Assembly (NCBI RefSeq): GCF_018282095.1
Contig: NZ_CP074126.1
Span: forward strand, 1,746,501 to 1,810,500
Direction: 5' to 3'
DNA: 64,000 nt
Source: Pseudovibrio brasiliensis
GTDB lineage: Bacteria > Pseudomonadota > Alphaproteobacteria > Rhizobiales > Stappiaceae
Position 1 is the stretch's first letter, and each line of letters starts with the position of its first letter. This document shows, piece after piece, positions 17,163 to 25,609 of the stretch. A model generated the notes under the pieces. It was given only the letters and a program-made list of their open reading frames with translations, did not search any database and was not told the origin of the DNA. Made by a program: the position numbers and the translations under genes.

Positions 17163-17203
17163 GATTGGCCTCTCTTGCGGTTGGATACATTCTGACCAAA
17201 GGA
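17163..17203 (+). promoter_or_regulatory. downstream antisense target pair (a2, b2) of C4 RNA 1
   Basis: GATTGGCC (17163-17170) and CCAAAGGA (17196-17203). The second includes the AAGGAG ribosome binding site of the gene at 17212, so pairing with C4 would block its translation and, by coupling, that of the antirepressor. Confidence 0.72.
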
Positions 17204-17211
17204 GATTTGCC

Positions 17212-17493
17212 ATGGTAGTGCTGGCAAATAACGCGACACGTGCGTGCCGTGAGCTTCGAAATTCCCTTGAAAATATTGATTTAGCTGTGGCCCAGTTCGG
17301 CGCGCTTTTGCACGCCATGTCCGCGCTCGGCAACAACCTGCCTCCCCATCAGTGCGAGGCGGTGCAGTCCATTGTGACCCTGCAATCCCTTCTTCACACC
17401 CACCACAAAGAGATTTTCACCCACACCCAATCCGCGTGGCACTCCACCCGCACGCTTTTACCAACCCAAGGAGTTTCGGAATGCAACATCTGA
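17212..17493 (+). CDS. small C4-controlled gene preceding Rha antirepressor (icd-like position)
   Basis: 93 residues from ATG 17212, nine bases after AAAGGAG. It is helical in character (MVVLANNATRACRELRNSLE, then NIDLAVAQFGALLHAMSAL). Its last codons overlap the start of the Rha gene (17481), as icd overlaps ant in P1. The gene at 51623 occupies the same place at the second C4 locus and shares a weak pattern (F-x-ALLHAMSALGNNL against LFTALGHISNEI). Its role may be mainly to couple C4 control to antirepressor translation, or it may be an active peptide. No known domain. Confidence 0.75.
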   Translation: MVVLANNATRACRELRNSLENIDLAVAQFGALLHAMSALGNNLPPHQCEAVQSIVTLQSLLHTHHKEIFTHTQSAWHSTRTLLPTQGVSECNI

Positions 17494-18248
17494 TCAAAAT
17501 TGAAAATGGTAAGCCTGTAACTGACACTCTGGTGATTGCGGAGGTGTTTGGGCGGGAACATCGCGATGTATTGCGTAGCGTGCGAAGCCTGATTGATGAC
17601 AACACAATAGGACTGCGAGAATTTGCGCAGTCCTCCTACCTAAACGCTCAGAACAAAGATCAACCGATGTATCAGCTGTCAGAAAGAGCAGCGTTGATTG
17701 CAATGCCGTTCATTGGTGGCCGCAAATCAAAGGAAGGGCAACGCAAGCTGGTTGATGCCTTTCTGGAATATCGGGATCGGCGCGCTTCCAGCAACTATGA
17801 CCGCCCTCCGCAGGTCATCTCCATTGAAATGGAAATGGCTGTTGCAGAAGCGGCGGGACGGGTGCTTGCCATGTCTGACAGTTCAAAGCTCAAGATGATT
17901 GAAACCGTAGCCAACAACCATGGCTGCGCCACCAACATGCTGCCTGACTATGTTGATGAGAAGATCTGTCTGGCGCTCACAACTCTGCTGAAGGAAATCG
18001 GAGAAAGCCGCTCCGCCCGCGCCGTGAACAAGGTGCTGCTGGACCTTGGTATATTGGAGGAGCGCACCCGCACTTCCACCAGCGGCAAGGAAAAACGCTT
18101 CAAACTGCTGACAGAAAAGGGCCTGTCCTTCGGCAAAAACCAAGTCAGCCCTAACAACCCGCGCGAAACCCAACCTCTCTACTACATCTCCACCTTCAAC
18201 GACCTGATGCAGCTGATTGAAGCTGCCGAGCGGGGAGAAGCGGCATGA
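17481..18248 (+). CDS. Rha-family antirepressor
   Basis: 255 residues from ATG 17481, preceded by AAGGAG. The N-terminal 100 residues match the phage Rha regulatory domain: VIAEVFGREHRDVLRSVRSL, FAQSSYLNAQNKDQPMYQL and LIAMPFIGGRKSKEGQRKL. The C-terminal part (about 140-250) is a separate DNA-binding-like domain with HGCATNMLPDYV and LGILEERTRTSTSG. Rha and related proteins act as phage regulators or antirepressors. It overlaps the C4-controlled small gene, and its own stop overlaps the start of the HD gene. It probably counters the repressor at 11705, which is inference. Confidence 0.82.
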   Translation: MQHLIKIENGKPVTDTLVIAEVFGREHRDVLRSVRSLIDDNTIGLREFAQSSYLNAQNKDQPMYQLSERAALIAMPFIGGRKSKEGQRKLVDAFLEYRDRRASSNYDRPPQVISIEMEMAVAEAAGRVLAMSDSSKLKMIETVANNHGCATNMLPDYVDEKICLALTTLLKEIGESRSARAVNKVLLDLGILEERTRTSTSGKEKRFKLLTEKGLSFGKNQVSPNNPRETQPLYYISTFNDLMQLIEAAERGEAA

Positions 18249-19036
18249 CAACGATTACTACTCGCTATGGCCGGACATGGGATCTCCTTAACCCTCAAGC
18301 TTGCGCTGTAAGCTTTTGGGAGATTGCCGAGGTTCTTGCCCGTATCCCTCGTTTCAATGGGCATACACAGCTGCCGTATTCGGTTGCTCAGCATTGCTGT
18401 CTGGCACACGACCACGTGTGTGAGGAGGATCATCCAGAGCTGCGTTTGCTGGCTTTGCTCCATGATGCTCATGAGGCGTATATTGGCGATATTGTTACAC
18501 CAGTAAAGAAAGCGCTGAACACTCTGATTGACGAGGACCAGTTGGAGGTTTGGCTGGAGACTCTGAAGGTCATTCACGATTACGCCATTCGCAAAGCTGC
18601 GGGGATTGGCTGCGTTGGTTCGCTTGACGATCTGAAGCGCGTGAAAGAGGTAGATACGAAACTGCTTCTCAACGAGCAGTGCCAGCTTATGCATGCATCT
18701 CCGTCATGGGATGAAAGTGAGCCCGATATTGCCATTAAGCCTTGGGGGGAAGAGCTTGCTGCTGCAGAGTTTCTGGAGCGGCTCTATGCAAACTCTATTT
18801 ATCAGAAAAAGCTTTTAAATGACGGCAACTTATCTCATCGCCAATTTCTCGGTGAAATTGAAACAAGATTGCTTGGGAGCGGCATAGACACGTCTGAAGC
18901 ACGAAGATTGAGCGAACTCTATCTGCTGCTGTTCCTGGCAGAGGAGGGATGTGAGTTTGGAGCGCCGGAAAGACGTTGGGATGCAAACTTCGCTGCAGGC
19001 ATTTTTTATGCGGGTAAACGGAGGCATGCTGCATGA
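18245..19036 (+). CDS. HD-domain phosphohydrolase (YfbR-like nucleotidase)
   Basis: 263 residues. The N-terminal 160 residues carry the HD pattern: LPYSVAQHCCLAHDHV (first His), LLALLHDAHEAYIGDI (His-Asp pair) and KEVDTKLL (last Asp). The family includes 5'-deoxynucleotidases such as YfbR that act on dNMPs, and phages often carry such enzymes to adjust nucleotide pools. The C-terminal 90 residues are helical and of unknown role. It starts by ATGA overlap with Rha and its own end overlaps a 42-codon gene. It is the first gene of the replication segment. Confidence 0.8.
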   Translation: MTTITTRYGRTWDLLNPQACAVSFWEIAEVLARIPRFNGHTQLPYSVAQHCCLAHDHVCEEDHPELRLLALLHDAHEAYIGDIVTPVKKALNTLIDEDQLEVWLETLKVIHDYAIRKAAGIGCVGSLDDLKRVKEVDTKLLLNEQCQLMHASPSWDESEPDIAIKPWGEELAAAEFLERLYANSIYQKKLLNDGNLSHRQFLGEIETRLLGSGIDTSEARRLSELYLLLFLAEEGCEFGAPERRWDANFAAGIFYAGKRRHAA

Positions 19037-19161
19037 CCCTCAACATTGCTCTGAACAAAGCGCCCAAAAACAAGATTTTAGATCATCCTTGCAGGGCGCA
19101 GGATTGGCTTGAATGGAGAGCTCGGGAGTGCCGGGCTTCTAAGCGCGGTCCGCCACCATAG
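19033..19161 (+). CDS. small basic protein, 42 residues
   Basis: ATG overlaps the stop of the HD gene (ATGA). The product, MTLNIALNKAPKNKILDHPC then RAQDWLEWRARECRASKRG, is basic and amphipathic in its second half. No family is recognised. Coupling to the HD gene is the main support. Confidence 0.5.
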   Translation: MTLNIALNKAPKNKILDHPCRAQDWLEWRARECRASKRGPPP

Positions 19162-19270
19162 TTTTCGTCAATTCGGTTCAGCGCGAGTTGTTTTAACGCC
19201 TGAACCTTCGAAATCGCAGATCACTGATCAACTTCAACCATCCTTCTTTTAAAGACGAGGGAGCGGATAG

Positions 19271-19354
19271 ATGAACTCAACCCGAAATTTAGAAATTCAG
19301 TCAGACAGCTGCCTGTCACCACGAGATCGCGTTGTTGAGAGGATTGGGAAATGA
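19271..19354 (+). CDS. 27-residue leader peptide
   Basis: ATG 19271 is preceded by ACGAGGGAGCGG, a good ribosome binding site. The peptide MNSTRNLEIQSDSCLSPRDR ends in RIGK and its stop overlaps the start of the replication gene (ATGA at 19351). It probably serves for translational coupling. The 19162-19270 stretch before it holds nothing recognised. Confidence 0.45.
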   Translation: MNSTRNLEIQSDSCLSPRDRVVERIGK

Positions 19355-20247
19355 CTACAGCAGATAAACGCAAATGGTCTTATGTGCCCATTGGTATCTA
19401 TGGGGATCCCGAATTGTCTCCTCGCGATAAAGAAGTAATGGGTGTGCTTTGCAGCTCTACCAATAGATTTGGGGTCTGTTGCCGATCAATGGTGCAGATT
19501 GCAGAGCTGCTACGTGTTGGCCGAACAACTGTGCATCGCGCCATTCATAAGTTGATGAAAGCAGGTTGGCTGGAGCGGTCTGGCGGCAAACGCAAGAACG
19601 GCGGTGACTGCTCTTTCACCTACCGTGTTATCCATAAGGATTTACCGGAAGACGATCAGGATGATTTGCCTGAACCAGACCTTGAGAAAGAGGCTGTTCG
19701 CCTTGAGGAAAACTGCTTCAAAAACGGACAGACCCTGTCCGCTCAGGCGGACACCTATTATAACGAATTAAATATAACGATTGATGATGAACAAGTGGCT
19801 GCGAGTGGGGTGAATGAGGAGAAAACTGATGTGTCCTCTCCAGCGAAACCGCATGCGGATGGTTCGTTTAAACGCTATGCAAACGAGGTTGTAAGCACAC
19901 TGGCACGGTTGAAGCCGGGGCTGGATGTGGGACGAATGGCTGGCGGCATAAACCCGATTATGGGCTGGTTTACGGTCGGTTGTAACCTTGATCTGGATGT
20001 GAAACCGGCGCTTGCGATCGTGTTGGAACGCGCCCCCGCGCTGCCGAACAGTTTGAACTATTTCACAAAAGCTGTTGTTTCTGCGATGAAATCCCGCGAG
20101 GAACTCTCACAAATCAATCCAAGCTACCAGAATTTTGGCGCACAAGCCGCTGCTAAGCGAATGAAAGAACGAAATGCTTCTCGAGAACGGTGCAATGCTG
20201 CAATTGACGAGTTGAGCGCAGAGTTTGCAGCGGGAGGCGCGCTATGA
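19351..20247 (+). CDS. helix-turn-helix replication protein
   Basis: 298 residues. Residues 10-85 (SPRDKEVMGVLCSSTNRFG, VQIAELLRVGRTTVHRAIHK, LMKAGWLERSGG) form a winged helix-turn-helix of the HTH_36 type common in phage replication initiators. The C-terminal part (about 180-298) is helical. It heads a run of overlapping genes to 21309, where a phage replication module is expected. Binding to the phage origin is inferred from family and place. Confidence 0.7.
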   Translation: MTTADKRKWSYVPIGIYGDPELSPRDKEVMGVLCSSTNRFGVCCRSMVQIAELLRVGRTTVHRAIHKLMKAGWLERSGGKRKNGGDCSFTYRVIHKDLPEDDQDDLPEPDLEKEAVRLEENCFKNGQTLSAQADTYYNELNITIDDEQVAASGVNEEKTDVSSPAKPHADGSFKRYANEVVSTLARLKPGLDVGRMAGGINPIMGWFTVGCNLDLDVKPALAIVLERAPALPNSLNYFTKAVVSAMKSREELSQINPSYQNFGAQAAAKRMKERNASRERCNAAIDELSAEFAAGGAL

Positions 20248-20900
20248 ACGCACCCCAATCTCATCCAGTTTTGCAGCATTTTGCGAACGAGCTGAGGGGA
20301 ACTTTTAGCAGAACCACCGGCAGTTCAGACAAGGCCTACTTCGCAGACCTTTGCAAAAACTTGGAGGGTTTTGATCCGGAAATCCTGAGTGAAGCTGCTT
20401 GGCGGTTGATGCGCCGAGCGAAAACTCAGACATGGCCATTGCCCGGCGTCTGCCTTGATGCCTGCGAAGCCGTGGCGCGAGAACGCTCAGTAGTAAAAAA
20501 ACGCGAAAGGCACTCCAGTGAAGGGCGGTGGGGGCTGCCCGAGGAGGCTGCTCTGCGGATTCTGGTGCGTTCGGACGCAAGTCTGGCACTCAAAGCTGTG
20601 GAGGGCGAATGGCATGGCGGCTTGGTAGACTTCATCAAGCGCCATCACCGAATGCCTACAGAAGCCGAGATTGAGCGTGTGGTGGTGGATTGTGAAGCCC
20701 GCAAGCGCAATCAGGCACGGGAAGAAGAGGCTGAGTTACGTGCGGTGTTTGGCAAGAACTGGGGCGGCAAAGAACTGCCTGCCAGAAATCCTCGCAAAAT
20801 CATGTGGAATGCATTTAAGGCGCGGCGGGATCGCTATGCCGAGAAAATCAGCGAAGCAGTGCTTACTGTTGGCCCGATGGAAGGAGAAAGCAATGTCTGA
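20244..20900 (+). CDS. hypothetical protein of the replication module
   Basis: 218 residues beginning MNAPQSHPVLQHFANELRG, with ATGA overlap at both ends. Features include a WRLMRRAKTQTWPLPGVC segment, a basic central part and a charged helical tail. The small size and the place after an initiator-like gene are those of a helicase loader or similar replication accessory, but no signature was seen. Confidence 0.65.
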   Translation: MNAPQSHPVLQHFANELRGTFSRTTGSSDKAYFADLCKNLEGFDPEILSEAAWRLMRRAKTQTWPLPGVCLDACEAVARERSVVKKRERHSSEGRWGLPEEAALRILVRSDASLALKAVEGEWHGGLVDFIKRHHRMPTEAEIERVVVDCEARKRNQAREEEAELRAVFGKNWGGKELPARNPRKIMWNAFKARRDRYAEKISEAVLTVGPMEGESNV

Positions 20901-21309
20901 ACAGAAGTTTCCCGTTGAGTTTGATCGCTCTGTGACGCTTTCAGAAAAGGAAGCAATAGCTGCACAAAAGCTTGCTCTGCTTCTGGCTGGTTTGGGAGCA
21001 GTGAAGGATGAAAAACGCGATTGGCTGGCAGTCTCTACGCCACAACCTACACCACAACTGCATGCCCTGACCTTGATGCTTAGTTGCGAAACTGCCCTAG
21101 TTGTACTGGGTTTTGCTAAGGGTGAGAGTGTGGAGGAGATCGGGGCTTGTCATACTCTTGGTGCTTCGCGGAAAGAGGTGCTTGATGCACTTCACGCTGG
21201 TTTGGTGCTTGCGCATGAGGTGCTGATTGAGTGTGCGAGTGATGCAGCTGTGCCTCATCGTATGGCGAAGCTTCAGGATTACATCGGTCGAATCCAGATC
21301 GCGGCTTAA
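20893..21309 (+). CDS. hypothetical phage protein
   Basis: 138 residues from ATG 20893, preceded by GGAAGGAG and overlapping the upstream gene by 8 bases; a longer in-frame start lies inside that gene and is less likely. The helical central part (LLAGLGAVKDEKRDW, TALVVLGFAKGESVEEIGA, SRKEVLDALHAGLVLAHEV) hints at a helix-turn-helix of the sigma/LuxR kind (GESVEEIGACHTLGASRKEV). A regulatory role is possible. No family is assigned. Confidence 0.65.
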   Translation: MSEQKFPVEFDRSVTLSEKEAIAAQKLALLLAGLGAVKDEKRDWLAVSTPQPTPQLHALTLMLSCETALVVLGFAKGESVEEIGACHTLGASRKEVLDALHAGLVLAHEVLIECASDAAVPHRMAKLQDYIGRIQIAA

Positions 21310-21323
21310 GGTGAGGGTGTCAT

Positions 21324-22055
21324 ATGGCTCAATCAATTACATCATCACCTCATTACACGGCGCGGGTTAAGGCGGAACTTGAGCACCGATCTGCTGTACG
21401 TGTGATTGATCTGGTCAGTCTGCTGGAGTGGACCTATGCCACACAGCGGGCGCATATGGACGATTTGAAACAGGACGAGGCACGCCACCTGAGTTCGCGT
21501 AGGTCCATGCCCGGTCTGGAGCAGTACTTGACCCTTGGCACCTTCGTGGATGGCGGTGGTCGCTCAAGTGTGGATCTGCACCCGGATGCGCAGGCAATTC
21601 ATGACACGGTGATGCAGTTTGCACGCCAGTCAGATGATTGCGCTTTTGCTGCGGGTTTGCTGATCTACTACGGCAGCAAGCGGATGCAGCCGGAAATGCC
21701 AGCTGTTTCGGGGCGCAAGCTTCAGGAAAAGCGTAATCGGACTGGGCGCACGGTGATGAGCTATTGGCAGGCAGATGGAGAGGAGCTCTTTGTGCGTCCG
21801 GGCACGAAGCTGGCTAAGCCTGACGGCTATGATGGCCCGGGCTGCCGGGTGGGGCAGGCCTGTGAGCTGCATGTCGTATCCGTAAAGAGTGATTTGGAGG
21901 AGTTTTTGCTCGAAACCTACACCTATTGGTGCACGGCGCTCGAAATCATAGCAGACGCGCTACCAATGTTGAAAACTCACAAAATCAAGAAGTTTCAAGC
22001 ACCTGAGTTTGATCGGAAGGCCGCAAGAATACTCAAATTAAGCACAGCCGCTTGA
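21324..22055 (+). CDS. hypothetical phage protein before the packaging genes
   Basis: 243 residues, followed 40 bases later by an intrinsic terminator. The last gene before the terminase block often encodes a late-gene regulator or antiterminator, but no family motif is visible. Two charged helical regions (30-60 and 180-235) flank a Gly/Pro-rich middle (KPDGYDGPGCRVGQACELHV). Confidence 0.65.
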   Translation: MAQSITSSPHYTARVKAELEHRSAVRVIDLVSLLEWTYATQRAHMDDLKQDEARHLSSRRSMPGLEQYLTLGTFVDGGGRSSVDLHPDAQAIHDTVMQFARQSDDCAFAAGLLIYYGSKRMQPEMPAVSGRKLQEKRNRTGRTVMSYWQADGEELFVRPGTKLAKPDGYDGPGCRVGQACELHVVSVKSDLEEFLLETYTYWCTALEIIADALPMLKTHKIKKFQAPEFDRKAARILKLSTAA

Positions 22056-22094
22056 AATGACCCGCGTCGTTTGACAGCCTGACAGCGGCAAGAA

Positions 22095-22129
22095 GACCGC
22101 TCTGAGTGAGACCTACAGGGCGGTTTTTT
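22095..22129 (+). terminator. terminator at the end of the early operon
   Basis: ACCGC-T-CTG (22096-22104) pairs with CAG-G-GCGGT (22116-22124), followed by TTTTT. It lies between the early operon and the gpZ-like gene. Confidence 0.75.
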
Positions 22130-22154
22130 GTTGAGATACCGACAAGGCTTCACA

Positions 22155-22691
22155 ATGTTTACCGTCAACTTCGACAAACGAGACCTGGATGATCTCATGC
22201 GCGGGCTTGGTAATCTGCCGGGTGATATCAAAGGAAAAGCGATAGCCCGGGCCCTCAAACACACAACAGCAATTGCCAAAACTCGCGTCATTCAAAAGTC
22301 CGCAGCATCTACAGGAATGCGGCAAAAGGATATTCGGAGCGTAACCGTTGCAGTGAACACGGGCGCAGATACAGCCAGCGTCATCATGCGTTCTGGCTGG
22401 ATACCGCTCTACCAACTCGGCGGTGTTCGCCAGACACGGGACGGGGTTTCCGTTCGGAACTGGGGAACACACCAAGGCACATTCCTAGCGACGATGGCCT
22501 CTGCTCATACCGGAGTGTTCAAGCGATCAAGCGCAGCGAGCCTTCCAATTCGTGAACTGTGGGGACCGAACCCCGCTGCTGATGTTCAAAACCACGAAGA
22601 TGAGTTCCTGGACGTGCTCGAAAGTGTCGCTGATGAAAAGCTACGACCTCGCCTTGAGCACGAAATAGACCGGCTGCTCCGGTCCCTTTGA
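22155..22691 (+). CDS. minor tail protein Z-like
   Basis: 178 residues from ATG 22155 (AAGG eight bases upstream). The sequence has the layout of the prophage minor tail Z family: a basic helix GNLPGDIKGKAIARALKHTT, then AKTRVIQKSAASTGMRQKDI, a beta region around VRNWGTHQGTFLATMASAHT and a C-terminal helix. In lambda gpZ completes the tail so that it can join the head. Here it precedes the terminase genes, separated from them by the repeat region 22802-22838. Confidence 0.65.
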   Translation: MFTVNFDKRDLDDLMRGLGNLPGDIKGKAIARALKHTTAIAKTRVIQKSAASTGMRQKDIRSVTVAVNTGADTASVIMRSGWIPLYQLGGVRQTRDGVSVRNWGTHQGTFLATMASAHTGVFKRSSAASLPIRELWGPNPAADVQNHEDEFLDVLESVADEKLRPRLEHEIDRLLRSL

Positions 22692-22801
22692 GCTGCGCGC
22701 GAGCGGCTGAGAAAAAAGGGACCGTACAAAACACCGTTTTCACGCGGGGGGCGTAGCTCCCGGGGTTTCGCCAGTTTTACAGGTTGAAAATTTGAGTTGT
22801 C

Positions 22802-22838
22802 AGGGTTGTTAGGGTTGCCAAGGTTGCCAAGGTTGCCA
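22802..22838 (+). repeat. 9-base tandem repeats before the terminase genes; packaging-site candidate
   Basis: AGGGTTGTT, AGGGTTGCCA, AGGTTGCCA and AGGTTGCCA follow each other just before the terminase small-subunit gene. A GC-rich dyad lies at 22744-22765. Iterated short sites next to a helix-turn-helix terminase small subunit resemble cosB/pac binding sites. The cut site itself cannot be identified by eye. The rest of the 22692-22854 gap holds no gene. Confidence 0.4.
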
Positions 22839-22854
22839 GAACGGAGGTTTTCAG

Positions 22855-23538
22855 ATGCACGATGATGCACCTCTGGTGATGGCAACATTTGTGCAAGTTG
22901 CCGATCGGGATGGGGTCTCCAAATCAGCTGTTTCAAAAAACGTGCGCAATTATGCAGACAACCACAGTTTACCAGTTGAGCGGGATGGGCGCGGGCGGAT
23001 CACATGCTTTTCGCTTGCCCACTACGATCATATCCGCTCCCGGTTTTCTAATCCGCTGAAAGCGACCACCAAGCTCCCCGCTGTTCCAACGTCACCAATA
23101 AGCCAGCCCGCAACAGAGGGCAGTATGCCGGCAGCACCTGGTGCCGATCCGCAAAGCTTGAACGAAGGTAAACGTCAGGAAACATGGCTCAAAGTTCTAA
23201 GGCTTCGACTGGCAATGCAGGAGGAGCTTGGAGCGCTTGTGCGCCGAGATCTTATGGAAGATGCGCTCGCCAAAATGGGAGGTGAGATAAAGTCTGTTGT
23301 TTCGCGGCTTCCCAATCGGGCAGATGACCTGGCAGCATGGGTCACCAAGGATGGTGTCCATGGCCTGCGCTTGGCGCTGAAAGATGTTGCCTTTGAGGTT
23401 GCGCAAGAGATTGCTGAAGCAATGGAGACTGCGTTTCAGGAAGCACCACAGTTCGATGAACTGCCAGAGGGTGTGGTCGGGGCTGAAGCCAGTGCAGAAG
23501 AACTCATGCTTGCAGGGGAGCAACAGGAGGAACTCTAA
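22855..23538 (+). CDS. terminase small subunit (Nu1-like)
   Basis: 227 residues. The N-terminal 60 residues (FVQVADRDGVSKSAVSKNV, LPVERDGRGRITCFSLAHYD) form a helix-turn-helix with a wing as in lambda Nu1-type small terminase subunits. The rest is helical and acidic, suited to assemble with the large subunit. It would recognise the packaging site, perhaps the repeats just upstream. ACGGAGG precedes the ATG. It is followed after 16 bases by the large subunit. Confidence 0.72.
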   Translation: MHDDAPLVMATFVQVADRDGVSKSAVSKNVRNYADNHSLPVERDGRGRITCFSLAHYDHIRSRFSNPLKATTKLPAVPTSPISQPATEGSMPAAPGADPQSLNEGKRQETWLKVLRLRLAMQEELGALVRRDLMEDALAKMGGEIKSVVSRLPNRADDLAAWVTKDGVHGLRLALKDVAFEVAQEIAEAMETAFQEAPQFDELPEGVVGAEASAEELMLAGEQQEEL

Positions 23539-23554
23539 CAACAACAGGTGAGCC

Positions 23555-25609
23555 ATGCAGAAAACTTTGGGAAGTTTGCGAGGTGCAAACACAAAAGTTT
23601 ATGGTGCAGCTCGCCTTGTTGCGCGGGTGCTTGCAAAAACGATCCGCCCTAAAAAGCCACTGCCGTTTCATGAGTGGCTTCCCAAAAACATTGAGCTGGT
23701 GGACGGGCCGAGGCGCGGTGAGCTTTGGAATGCAAAAGACGCTCCCTACTTGCCGGAGATTGCTGCGTGTTTGTCAGCTGATCACCCTTGCAACTATGTC
23801 TGCGTGCGCAAATCACAGCAGACCGGTGTTTCCATCCTGGGGCTTTCCTGGAGCATCTATCTGGCGGAAAACGCGCTCGATAATATCTTGTATGCCGTGC
23901 CGGGTGATCAGGCGCTGAAAGAAACCAACTCCATGAAGATCATGCCTTTGATTGAGGCATGGGAGAAGCGCACATCCAAGCAAGTGATAGAGCCTGTTGC
24001 GAGCCGTAGCGGTAAAGGATCAACCACATACGAAAAGAAATTTCCAGGCGGCGCCTTGTCATTGGCCAATGCCAACTCGGAAATGGATCTTTCCTCCAAG
24101 ACGATCAAGTATGGGGTGAAAGACGAGGTTTCCAAGTGGGAAGAGACAGACAATGGCGGCGATCCGGAAGAACTTTTCTTCGGTCGTTTCACCGCCTTTC
24201 GCCGTGAGAAATCCTATAAGATCTTTGCTCTTTCTACCCCGGAACATGATAGCGGTGATGAAGATGGTGAAGGGCCAGGCCATTGCCGCATTGACCGTGA
24301 CTTCAAGCGTTCAGACCAACGGTTCTGGCATATTCGCTGCCCGTCCTGCGACTTTGAACAACGGCAGGAGTGGAGCGGATTCCAGATAAACCGGGAAGAT
24401 CCAGAGGAGAGTACCTACCTTTGTGAGGAATGTGGCCACTCCATTACAGAAGCTGAGCGGGTTGTTGCTGTTCGCAAAGGGCGGTTCATTGCTACAAAGC
24501 CAGATTATGGACGCCAGCCGGGTTTCCATGTGGATGCATTTTGCTCGCTGATGATGAGTTACGGCGATATCGCACGGGACTTCATCAACGCAGAAAAGCG
24601 CAGCGAAGCAGCCAAAAAGAACTTCACCAATCTGGTGCTTGCCAAGGCTTATGCCATGCGCGGCAATGCTCCTAAGCATGAACGGCTTATGGAGCGGCGC
24701 GAGCAACTGGAGCGCGGCAAGATCCCGGCTGAAGGTCTGTTGTTCGTGGGTGGCGCTGATGTGCAGCACTACGGCATCTATGTGGAGGCAGTTGCCTTTG
24801 GTGATGACCGGCAAAGCTGGTGCGTGGATGCGCACTTTCTTGAAGGTTCAACTGACGACATTAAGGCCGGTGCCTGGCTCAAGCTAGATGAGTTTTACAA
24901 GCAGAGCTTCAAAGACGCATGGGGCATGGAGCGCCGGCTGGATGGTCTGGCGGTGGATGCCGGTGACAGTGGCCGTATGGAGCAAGTCCTCAGCTGGTGC
25001 AGAGCAAGGCCAGATACCTACGCCATTAAAGGGCAAGGGGGACGCGGTGTTCCAGCGATCGGCTTGCCGCAAAAGAAGTCAGTCAACAAACGGGGCAAAC
25101 GCGTGAAGGTGCGTGGCTCTCAGCTTTGGCCGGTTGGAACTTGGGGCCTTAAGCATGAGTTCTATGGCAGTTTGCACAAGTCTGGCATGGCAGCTGGTGC
25201 TGAGTGTGATCCACCTGGTTACTGCCATTATGGTGTCTGGCTGGATGAAGAGTACTTTCTTCAAATCACCGCTGAGTACTTTGACCAGAAACTGGTGAAG
25301 GGCCGGTTGCTTGAGGAATGGAAAAAGTCCCGAAAAGATAACCACTTCCTTGATTGCCGGATCTACGCCATGGCGATTGCCGAGCATTTGGGCCTGACTT
25401 CAAATACTGACAATGACTGGGCTCGGCTGTGCAAGCGGCTTGTGCCTGCAAAGGATCTGGATTTGCTCTCACCTGAAGTTGTGAAAGCAAAACAGGAAGG
25501 CCCACCCACCGAAAATACAGAGAAAAATGCAGCTCAAGCTCACGATAAAGAAGGGGCAGAGAGGCAGGAACGCATCAGGAAGAGGCGCGAGAAATGGCGA
25601 AACCGTTAA
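23555..25609 (+). CDS. terminase large subunit, GpA family
   Basis: 684 residues, the usual size for lambda gpA relatives. An ATPase segment with the Walker A-like RKSQQTGVSILGLSW lies near residues 85-99. A Cys-rich zinc-ribbon-like segment (CPSCDFEQRQEW ... CEECGH) follows near 262-300. The C-terminal nuclease part begins about residue 395 with FVGGADVQHYGIYVEAVAFG, whose Asp is typical of the RNase H-like nuclease. The enzyme cuts concatemeric DNA and drives it into the prohead. Its end overlaps the portal gene by 16 bases. Confidence 0.93.
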   Translation: MQKTLGSLRGANTKVYGAARLVARVLAKTIRPKKPLPFHEWLPKNIELVDGPRRGELWNAKDAPYLPEIAACLSADHPCNYVCVRKSQQTGVSILGLSWSIYLAENALDNILYAVPGDQALKETNSMKIMPLIEAWEKRTSKQVIEPVASRSGKGSTTYEKKFPGGALSLANANSEMDLSSKTIKYGVKDEVSKWEETDNGGDPEELFFGRFTAFRREKSYKIFALSTPEHDSGDEDGEGPGHCRIDRDFKRSDQRFWHIRCPSCDFEQRQEWSGFQINREDPEESTYLCEECGHSITEAERVVAVRKGRFIATKPDYGRQPGFHVDAFCSLMMSYGDIARDFINAEKRSEAAKKNFTNLVLAKAYAMRGNAPKHERLMERREQLERGKIPAEGLLFVGGADVQHYGIYVEAVAFGDDRQSWCVDAHFLEGSTDDIKAGAWLKLDEFYKQSFKDAWGMERRLDGLAVDAGDSGRMEQVLSWCRARPDTYAIKGQGGRGVPAIGLPQKKSVNKRGKRVKVRGSQLWPVGTWGLKHEFYGSLHKSGMAAGAECDPPGYCHYGVWLDEEYFLQITAEYFDQKLVKGRLLEEWKKSRKDNHFLDCRIYAMAIAEHLGLTSNTDNDWARLCKRLVPAKDLDLLSPEVVKAKQEGPPTENTEKNAAQAHDKEGAERQERIRKRREKWRNR

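Noticed and set aside
14776-17208. A very long plus-strand open frame opposite the pentapeptide genes (about 900 codons reaching 17493).
   Set aside because: It is antisense to pentapeptide repeats, whose codon pattern avoids stops in the opposite frame. Only its last 93 codons (17212-17493), which have their own ribosome binding site, are accepted.
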